DNA of 9,202 nucleotides from contig JAUVVS010000050.1 of NCBI GenBank assembly GCA_030604545.1, positions 1 through 9,202 on the forward strand. Direction: 5' to 3'. The notes below the pieces were generated by a model. The model was not told the DNA's origin, searched no databases, and was given only the letters and a program-made list of their open reading frames with translations. The stretch is from Deltaproteobacteria bacterium (GTDB taxonomy: Bacteria; Desulfobacterota; Desulfobacteria; Desulfobacterales; JAUVVS01). Shown piece by piece: positions 1 through 5,182 of this stretch (its first letter is position 1; each line of letters begins with the position of its first letter). Position numbers and translations under genes: made by a program.

Positions 1-1831
1 ATTTAACGCACAGCGTCTGATCAATCCCCTTTTTACGATTTTTAGTTGTAAATACGGCATCAACCGGGCAACATCCAACGCAGATGTCACAGCCGCGCGC
101 ACATTTGTCTAAATCAATATAAAAGGCCGTTAGTTTTCTGCACATCATTGCAGAGCAACGCTTTTCTTCAATATGAGCTTTGTATTCATCCTTAAAGTAC
201 TTAAGAGATGTAAGGACAGGGTTGGGGGCGGTTTTGCCCAAACCACAGAGTGAGCCAAGCTTTATATCTTCACTCAGGCTCTGCAATAGTTCCAGATCAT
301 TCTCGCGGCCCTCTCCCTTTGTTATTCGCTCCAGAATATTAAGCATATGATGAGTCCCGACCCTGCAAAAAGTACATTTGCCGCATGATTCCTTCTGGGT
401 GAAATCAAGGAAATAACGGGAAATATCTACCATGCAGGTGTCCTCGTTCATTACTACCATGCCCCCGGAACCCATCATGGCTCCGGCTTCTAATAGAGAG
501 TCAAAATCAATGGGAATATCTAAAAAATCAGACGGAAGACATCCTCCTGATGGTCCCCCAATTTGAACCGCCTTGAATTTCTTTTTATTCGGAATACCAC
601 CGCAGATATCAAAAACAAGGTTCCGCAGTGACACACCCATGGGAATTTCAACCAAGCCGGCGTGGACAACATCTCCGACTATTGAAAAGATGGCGGTGCC
701 TGGACTGTTTGCCGTACCTATTCCTCTATACCAGTTTGCACCTTGTTTTATGATTGGTGGAACAGTTGCAAAAGTTTTAACATTATTGATCACCGTCGGC
801 TTGCCATGGAGGCCTCTATGAACAGGATAAGGAGGGCGATATCGGGGCATACCTCTCTTTCCTTCTATGGACTGAATCAGGGCGGTTTCCTCTCCACAAA
901 CAAATGCGCCTGACCCCTGAAACACATCCATGTCAAAATCGAAAGCGCTGCCCAAAATATCTTGTCCCAAAAGCCCCACTTCTTTTGCCTGCTGAATAGC
1001 TTTGGTAACTATTTTTACGGCAAGTGGATATTCCGCTCTCACATACACAACCGCTTTCCGGGCACCAACGGTATAAGCACAAATGATCATCCCTTCAATG
1101 ACCTGGTGTGGATTACTTTCCAGTATGGTTCGATCCATGTACGCCCCAGGATCCCCCTCATCCGCGTTGCAGATCACAATTTTATTTCCTTGAGCATTTC
1201 TTGCAATCTCCCATTTTTTTCCGGTTGAAAATCCGGCCCCTCCTCTTCCCCTGAGACCGGCGCTGTGGATTATCTCGATGATTTCATCGGGTGTATATTG
1301 AAGTGCTTTAACAAGACTTTGATACCCACCCTCGGCAATATAGTCGTAGATGTCTTCCGGATCAATATGTCCGCAGTTTTCCATGACTACACGCTTTTCT
1401 TGATTGAATCGAGGAAACTCCATAACCGAGGGAATCATGTCGTTTTCTTCCATGGCGCCGTATACATGCTCAAAACGAGGATCACCCTCTTCTAAAAAGA
1501 ACCTGGCCAGCATCTTTGCTTTTCCGGCATTAACCTCATGATAGAGTATAGGTGGGAACCCGGATTCAGGATGATCTATGACAACCAACGGCTCAGCATA
1601 GCAATGACCTATACAACCGACGGTATGAATTCGGGCTTCGATTTTTCGTTGAGCAAGCACTTCTTCAAATGCAGCTTTCGTATCCAGCGCTCCGGAGGCA
1701 ATGCCACATGTAGCCATGCCGATGTATATCCTGGGAACCAGCGCATCCCCGAATGCATTCCTGCGCCTTTCGGCCTCTTTTCGGATTAAGCTGAATGCTT
1801 TATCAATTTTTTCCGGATTAGTCCGATCCAT
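1..1831 (-). CDS. NADH-oxidising flavoprotein subunit, NuoF/HydB/HndC type (3' end beyond window)
   Basis: This is the FMN- and Fe-S-containing subunit that takes electrons from NADH (or gives them to NAD+) in soluble hydrogenase, formate dehydrogenase or bifurcating complexes. The 610 visible codons are open to the window edge, so the C-terminus is missing. In order they show: a thioredoxin-like [2Fe-2S]-type domain (about 35-125; Cys42, Cys73, Cys77); the 51-kDa domain with the NADH/FMN glycine loop GRGGAGFSTGKKW (195-207) and NADEGDPGAYMDR (222-234); CGEETALI (312-319); an SLBB-like region; the N3 [4Fe-4S] ligands Cys483, 486, 489 and 529; and the first part of a C-terminal ferredoxin domain (Cys577-Cys588). 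The extra N- and C-terminal domains mark it as HydB/HndC type rather than the short NuoF of respiratory complex I. The ATG at 1831 lies inside the end of the upstream nuoE-like gene (14-bp overlap), with only a weak purine-rich stretch before it, which suggests translational coupling. The physiological partner lies to the left and is not visible. Confidence 0.93.
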   Translation of the reverse strand, partial: MDRTNPEKIDKAFSLIRKEAERRRNAFGDALVPRIYIGMATCGIASGALDTKAAFEEVLAQRKIEARIHTVGCIGHCYAEPLVVIDHPESGFPPILYHEVNAGKAKMLARFFLEEGDPRFEHVYGAMEENDMIPSVMEFPRFNQEKRVVMENCGHIDPEDIYDYIAEGGYQSLVKALQYTPDEIIEIIHSAGLRGRGGAGFSTGKKWEIARNAQGNKIVICNADEGDPGAYMDRTILESNPHQVIEGMIICAYTVGARKAVVYVRAEYPLAVKIVTKAIQQAKEVGLLGQDILGSAFDFDMDVFQGSGAFVCGEETALIQSIEGKRGMPRYRPPYPVHRGLHGKPTVINNVKTFATVPPIIKQGANWYRGIGTANSPGTAIFSIVGDVVHAGLVEIPMGVSLRNLVFDICGGIPNKKKFKAVQIGGPSGGCLPSDFLDIPIDFDSLLEAGAMMGSGGMVVMNEDTCMVDISRYFLDFTQKESCGKCTFCRVGTHHMLNILERITKGEGRENDLELLQSLSEDIKLGSLCGLGKTAPNPVLTSLKYFKDEYKAHIEEKRCSAMMCRKLTAFYIDLDKCARGCDICVGCCPVDAVFTTKNRKKGIDQTLCVK

Positions 1832-2342
1832 TTTTTTTGCGTTTCTCTTTTTCCTTTTCTATTTTAAAGCCAAGGATAATTCCCTCAACTTTGCTTGGAG
1901 CCATACGCCCATGGACAGTTTCGCCAACTATACCCACAGGGGCCAAAGCACAGCAACCAACACAGGCGACCCTTTCAATACTAAACTCTCTGTCCGGCGT
2001 GGTTTCACCCTCGGAAATCTCAAGCTTTCGTTCAAAATTTTCAAGTATGATATCACCACCTTTTATGTGGCATGCCGTGCCAAGGCAAACCTTAATCGGA
2101 TGTTTACCTGGTGGATGAAATCGGAATTGGTTGTAGAAAGTTGCAACGCCATAAACCTCACAGGTGGAAATATCCAGGTGCCGGGCCACCATTTTTATGG
2201 CGAAGGGCGGGATATAGGCGTGTTTTTCTTGGATCATCTGGAGGATAGGGATAAGGTCCCCTCTTTTTTTTTCAAATTTTTTAAGGCGGGACCTTATATC
2301 ATCGAGTATTGCTTCTTTTTCGGCGTTGAACTCATCATCCAT
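1818..2342 (-). CDS. [2Fe-2S] thioredoxin-like subunit, NuoE/HndA type
   Basis: A 174-residue NuoE/24-kDa-family protein, the small [2Fe-2S] subunit that pairs with the NuoF-type flavoprotein encoded next. The N-terminal helical part (about 25-75) contains the family-typical IPPFAIKMVARHL and EVYGVATFYNQF segments. The thioredoxin-like domain carries all four cluster ligands in the pattern C-x4-C and C-x3-C (Cys86, Cys91, Cys127, Cys131; CLGTAC and CVGCC). The length is close to the usual 150-175. The C-terminus (about 160-174) is very rich in Lys and Glu and is encoded over an A8 run. The ATG at 2342 is preceded by GGGATTGGTTT, a modest Shine-Dalgarno. The stop codon lies inside the start of the flavoprotein gene, so the two subunits are almost certainly made from one mRNA. 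The cyclic-nucleotide-binding-fold gene lies 98 bp upstream on the same strand. Confidence 0.95.
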   Translation of the reverse strand: MDDEFNAEKEAILDDIRSRLKKFEKKRGDLIPILQMIQEKHAYIPPFAIKMVARHLDISTCEVYGVATFYNQFRFHPPGKHPIKVCLGTACHIKGGDIILENFERKLEISEGETTPDREFSIERVACVGCCALAPVGIVGETVHGRMAPSKVEGIILGFKIEKEKEKRKKNGSD

Positions 2343-2373
2343 AAACCAATCCCAAAATACTTACAGTTGTTCA

Positions 2374-2401
2374 GCCACAAAGACACTAAAGCACAAAGAG
2401 A
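2374..2401 (+). repeat. 28-bp A/C-rich intergenic repeat, copy A
   Basis: This repeat starts GCCACAAAGACACTAAAG and matches the stretch at 2959-2986 in 24 of 28 positions, in the same orientation. It has an internal period of about 9 bp (units resembling CACCAAGN). It sits in the 98-bp gap between the cNMP-binding-fold gene and the nuoE-like gene. Dispersed A/C-rich repeats of this style are common between genes of Desulfobacterota; that family assignment is from memory, not from a search. Confidence 0.7.
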
Positions 2402-2421
2402 AATATTGAAACTGCTGTAAC

Positions 2422-2436
2422 CGTTCACAGGTTCAG
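2422..2436 (-). repeat. 15-bp inverted copy of the rmuC-leader AACC-type repeat
   Basis: The 15 bases CGTTCACAGGTTCAG are the reverse complement of bases 6567-6581 apart from one end position, and identical in reverse complement over 13 bases (6569-6581). That distant stretch is the tail of the 59-bp repeat copy upstream of rmuC. It lies directly after the cNMP-binding-fold gene, next to the 28-bp repeat copy A. Confidence 0.5.
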
Positions 2437-2440
2437 ACCG

Positions 2441-2908
2441 TTATATTTTCTCTATGACACCGTATGCAGACTGTATTCTGTCCCGAAGCATGAAACAAAG
2501 CCTTTCCAGCACATTAAAGCCAAGCTCCTTATTATTGAGCATCATGTTTCTTAAGTCTGCACCTTTTATAATCAGAATTTTTGAAGCTTTTTTACATAGA
2601 GCTGAAGACATAAGTATGTGAGGCTCACCCAAAAGCGTTGAAAAGCATCCGAAAACTCTTCCCTTGCCAAGGGCTCCGATGATAACGCTTCCTTTGCGTG
2701 TACCCAAGTTTCTTGATCTTTCCAGGAATATGTGGCCTTCGGCAATAATATAAAGATGCTTTCCGAAATCACCCTGCCGAAAAACATATTCCCCGGTTTC
2801 ATAGTTTTCCACCTGACAGAGGCCGGCAATCTTCTCGGTATCATGTTTTGACAACCCCTTAAAAAACTCACAATTTTCCAAAGTTTGTTTAATCTCTGAA
2901 TGGTTCAT
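2441..2908 (-). CDS. Stand-alone cyclic-nucleotide-binding-fold (CNB/Crp N-domain) protein
   Basis: A 155-residue protein made of one cyclic-nucleotide-binding beta-roll and little else. The N-terminal helix region (1-30, FFKGLSKHDTEKIAGLC) and the roll (GEYVFRQGDFGKHLYIIAEG, 39-58) are typical of the family. The helical C-terminus (about 118-155) is not long enough for, and does not resemble, a DNA-binding helix-turn-helix, so this is not a Crp/Fnr transcription factor. The phosphate-binding cassette is degenerate: FGCFSTLLGEPHILMSSA (86-103) has Cys88 where FGE has Glu and His97 after the Pro where an Arg is expected, so binding of cAMP or cGMP is doubtful. The ATG at 2908 has AAAGGGA about 7 bases upstream. 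It precedes the nuoE/nuoF-like pair on the same strand and may be co-transcribed with it; a role as a ligand- or redox-sensing partner of that complex is only a guess. A/C-rich direct repeats lie on both sides of the gene. Confidence 0.85.
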   Translation of the reverse strand: MNHSEIKQTLENCEFFKGLSKHDTEKIAGLCQVENYETGEYVFRQGDFGKHLYIIAEGHIFLERSRNLGTRKGSVIIGALGKGRVFGCFSTLLGEPHILMSSALCKKASKILIIKGADLRNMMLNNKELGFNVLERLCFMLRDRIQSAYGVIEKI

Positions 2909-2958
2909 TTTTAATCCCTTTGATTCACATTTAGTATTTTACTTGAGGTAATTATTTA

Positions 2959-2986
2959 GCCACCAAGACACCAAGTCACAAAGAGA
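2959..2986 (+). repeat. 28-bp A/C-rich intergenic repeat, copy B
   Basis: This stretch (GCCACCAAGACACCAAGT at its start) matches 2374-2401 in 24 of 28 positions in the same orientation, with an internal period near 9 bp. The two copies bracket the cNMP-binding-fold gene. Confidence 0.7.
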
Positions 2987-2995
2987 AAGAGATTT

Positions 2996-3049
2996 ATCAC
3001 GAAATCACGAAAATACGAAAACATGAAAAACATAATGTTATTTCGTGAT
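2996..3049. repeat. CACGAAA unit run with 10-bp inverted repeat
   Basis: ATCACGAAAT (2996-3005) is the exact reverse complement of ATTTCGTGAT (3040-3049). A second, overlapping start (AATCACGAAA, 3003-3012) also pairs perfectly with 3041-3050. The bases between are a decaying run of about 9-bp units (TCACGAAAA, TACGAAAAC, ATGAAAAAC). The RNA from either strand could form a 10-bp stem with a loop of about 28-34 bases in two alternative registers. It lies downstream of the CoA-transferase gene on the minus strand. Confidence 0.6.
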
Positions 3050-3065
3050 TATTTTTAAATTTATA

Positions 3066-3124
3066 GTAACACTTTAGCCCTTTGAAACCAGTTGGTACAA
3101 ATAAGCTTGAAAGGTGATTTAATT
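3066..3124 (+). repeat. 59-bp direct repeat, copy 1
   Basis: This stretch starts GTAACACTTTAGCCC and matches 6493-6551 in 55 of 59 positions without gaps; the differences fall at repeat positions 16, 29, 30 and 55. Similarity stops sharply at the right end. Copy 1 lies 83 bp beyond the stop codon of the CoA-transferase gene, and copy 2 lies 108 bp upstream of the MFS start, so the pair brackets both genes in direct orientation. Confidence 0.85.
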
Positions 3125-3139
3125 GTAAATCTTTTCCTA

Positions 3140-3171
3140 CTCAACCATTTAACCACTCAACTATTTGACGA
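3140..3171 (+). repeat. Four 8-bp tandem units
   Basis: Four consecutive octamers, CTCAACCA, TTTAACCA, CTCAACTA and TTTGACGA, follow the 59-bp repeat copy 1. A rough consensus is YTYAACYA. A comparable 7-8-bp AACC-type run follows copy 2 at 6552-6581. Confidence 0.6.
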
Positions 3172-3207
3172 TGTCTAATCTTGTTGTATTGGTTACCTTA
3201 GCGTCTA

Positions 3208-5082
3208 CTATTTCAGTTCATCAAATCTGCAGCTCAATATCATCATTTCTCCCTCAAAAAAAGTCTTAATTTTATAAGGCAAGTTATCAAATAGTCTAAT
3301 CATTGCTTCATTTTGGGGTGAAGTGTATGCATAGAGCCCGGAAATTCCATTTTCATGTGCCGCCTCGGAAAGCTTTTTCTGTAAGATATTCCCAAGCCCT
3401 TTTTTTTGAAAATCTTTGCTCACTGAAAATGCAATTTCCGCCATATTTTTTTCTTCGTTAAGTAGATATTCACCGATCGCAACAACCCTTCCAAAACCGA
3501 ATTCTCCGACAACGGCAACCATTGTCAAATTCTTGATATAATCGACCAGGGAAACTCCTTCTACTTCCTCATGAACAAAACTGGTCTTTTCATGAAAAAA
3601 CCTTGATACAATATCATTCTTGTCCAGATTATAAAAATGCTCCTGTATCCTTCTTTCATCAACAGGTTTTGCCGGTCTGATCGTTACCTGTTCACCATTA
3701 ATCTCCCTTGTCTCTTCCAGTTTTAGCGGATATATACCTTGGATAGATCGGGTAAAGGTGCGCTCAGGACCGAGCAGGGCCATATTCTTGGCTTCGTAAA
3801 AAAGTTCACCGCGAAAATCAGGATGAGCAATACTAATCATAGCCATGGCCCTCTCCTGAAGACTTTTCCCAAATAGATTTACAACACCATATTCCGTTGC
3901 CACATATTGAACATCTCCCCTTGGAACAACGATTTCAGTGTCATTCAGCAATGGAACAATGCGGCTCTTTTTGCCTTGCATGGCTGTTGAGGAAAGCAAA
4001 AGAATCGATTTGCCGCCTTCCGATTGAGCAGCTCCTCTGATAAAATCGAGCATACCGGTAACACCTGAAAAATGGTTATAGGGAAGAGCATCAGCCGCAA
4101 CCTGGCCTGTGAGATCCATGCTCATGGCTACGTTCAATGAGACCATCCTGTTATGACGGCAAATAACAGCAGGATCATTTACATAATCTGAAGGATGAAA
4201 TTCAATACCCGGATTATCATGTAAAAATTCGTAAAGATCACTAGTACCGATTGCAGTACTGGCTACAAGTTTGCCCTCGTTGAATCCCTTTTTGCGGTTT
4301 GTAATTACGCCCCTTGAGACAAGGTGCATAATTTCGTTTGTCACGTACTGGGTGTGAACACCGAGGTCATTTTTTTGCGAAAGGGTTGTGAGAACTGCTT
4401 GCGGTGTTGTTCCGGGACTGATCTGGATTGTTGAACCGTCGTCTATAAGCCTCGTAATAAGCCTGCCAATAGTATAAGCGGATTCAGATTCCGGTGTTTT
4501 CCCAATTGTAAGAAGATCTTCATCATGTTCAACAACTACAGCCACATCGTTTACATGAATAAAGCTCCGACCGAGCACCCTGGGCATTTTTGAATTAACC
4601 TGAGCAATGACAAGGTCAGCGGATAAAGCAGCCGCAAGGGTCACATCCACGGAAATACCCAGGCTCATCCAGCCGAAATCACCCGGCGGAGACACCTGAA
4701 CAAGAGCTACATGGATGGGAAGCCGTCTGCTTTTAAAAAGGCGAGGCACGGCTGAAAGGTTCATGGGAGTTATAAATCGTTTGTTTCTTGCAAGACTTTT
4801 GGATTTTGCAGATCCAAGATAAAAAGATCTGATATTCAAACTATGGCCCTTTGTTTTTTTTGCAATCAACGCTAAAGGGCTACTTTCAAGAGTCATCAGC
4901 CGGACGATTTCAATATCTTTTAAGCTTTCAACCGCTTCAGAAAGTTCCCTCACCAGATGTTGGGGTTCTCCGCATGAAGATCCGATAAAAACCCTTTGGC
5001 CCGGCTTGATCAGATTCATTGCCTTTTCTCCGGTGAGTTTCTTCTCGATATAATTGTCTGCCCAATAGTTGTTTAACGCCAT
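3208..5082 (-). CDS. Acetyl-CoA hydrolase/transferase-family protein fused to a GNAT acetyltransferase domain
   Basis: A 624-residue two-domain protein. Residues about 15-440 match the family I CoA-transferase/acetyl-CoA hydrolase fold (4-hydroxybutyrate or acetate CoA-transferase type): LVQVSPPGDFGWMSLGIS, EFHPSDYVNDPAVI, the segment NDLGVHTQY, and HFSGVTGMLDFIRGA. Residues about 464-596 form a GNAT domain resembling that of Pat-type protein acetyltransferases, with acetyl-CoA-binding motif A at SVSKDFQKKGLGNILQKKL (Gln559, Gly562, Gly564). Such fusions occur in deltaproteobacteria. The family's catalytic Glu (HTEM in usual members) is Gln245 here (codon CAG), and the glycine loops read PGTTP and GVTG rather than the usual GIGAIP and GIGG, so transferase activity may be lost or changed. 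I chose the ATG at 5082, preceded by GGAAAG; a TTG at 5094 would add four residues. The gene follows the MFS gene after 96 bp and may act with it in import and activation of a carboxylate. Confidence 0.9.
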   Translation of the reverse strand: MALNNYWADNYIEKKLTGEKAMNLIKPGQRVFIGSSCGEPQHLVRELSEAVESLKDIEIVRLMTLESSPLALIAKKTKGHSLNIRSFYLGSAKSKSLARNKRFITPMNLSAVPRLFKSRRLPIHVALVQVSPPGDFGWMSLGISVDVTLAAALSADLVIAQVNSKMPRVLGRSFIHVNDVAVVVEHDEDLLTIGKTPESESAYTIGRLITRLIDDGSTIQISPGTTPQAVLTTLSQKNDLGVHTQYVTNEIMHLVSRGVITNRKKGFNEGKLVASTAIGTSDLYEFLHDNPGIEFHPSDYVNDPAVICRHNRMVSLNVAMSMDLTGQVAADALPYNHFSGVTGMLDFIRGAAQSEGGKSILLLSSTAMQGKKSRIVPLLNDTEIVVPRGDVQYVATEYGVVNLFGKSLQERAMAMISIAHPDFRGELFYEAKNMALLGPERTFTRSIQGIYPLKLEETREINGEQVTIRPAKPVDERRIQEHFYNLDKNDIVSRFFHEKTSFVHEEVEGVSLVDYIKNLTMVAVVGEFGFGRVVAIGEYLLNEEKNMAEIAFSVSKDFQKKGLGNILQKKLSEAAHENGISGLYAYTSPQNEAMIRLFDNLPYKIKTFFEGEMMILSCRFDELK

Positions 5083-5153
5083 GATTCTTTCCAATCAAGT
5101 CTTGCTGTTGTATTTATCACTTTTAAGTACGAAGGCAATGTTCAAAGACATAT

Positions 5154-5182
5154 ATATTATCTTATCCTGTAAGGATTATCAA
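5154..5182 (-). promoter_or_regulatory. Weak candidate promoter for the CoA-transferase/GNAT gene
   Basis: Read on the minus strand, TTGATA (5177-5182) and TAATAT (5154-5159) are spaced by 17 bp. The -35 matches consensus in 5 of 6 positions and the -10 in 4 of 6. It overlaps the end of the MFS gene, and a small 5-bp inverted repeat (ATCCT 5164-5168, AGGAT 5172-5176) lies within it. The region is AT-rich, so chance matches are likely; read-through from the MFS promoter is an equally good explanation. Confidence 0.25.

Larger units (their letters stand above)
2909..3207. other. 299-bp intergenic region filled with repeats
   Basis: No gene is visible here. From left to right the region holds: about 50 bp upstream of the cNMP-binding-fold gene; the 28-bp repeat copy B (2959-2986); a degenerate run of CACGAAA-type units with a 10-bp inverted repeat (2996-3049); the 59-bp repeat copy 1 (3066-3124); and a run of four 8-bp units (3140-3171). 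A further 36 bp leads to the stop codon of the CoA-transferase gene. No convincing sigma70 promoter for the leftward gene was found. The inverted repeat may act as a transcription end for the CoA-transferase gene, but it lacks a good U-tract. Confidence 0.8.

Noticed and set aside
573..1789. Several 76-88-codon plus-strand frames
   Set aside because: They are antisense to the flavoprotein gene, whose 610-codon frame carries continuous family motifs throughout.
1701..2420. A 239-codon plus-strand open frame spanning the nuoE-like gene
   Set aside because: It lies antisense to a gene with all four [2Fe-2S] ligands and a clear family match; its own translation shows no recognisable domain, and its start lies inside the flavoprotein gene.
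2996..3171. Possible CRISPR array
   Set aside because: The units are 7-9 bp, degenerate and contiguous, with no regular spacers and no cas genes nearby.
5092..5094. TTG start for the CoA-transferase/GNAT gene
   Set aside because: The ATG twelve bases further in has GGAAAG in front of it, while the TTG itself overlaps that ribosome-binding site.
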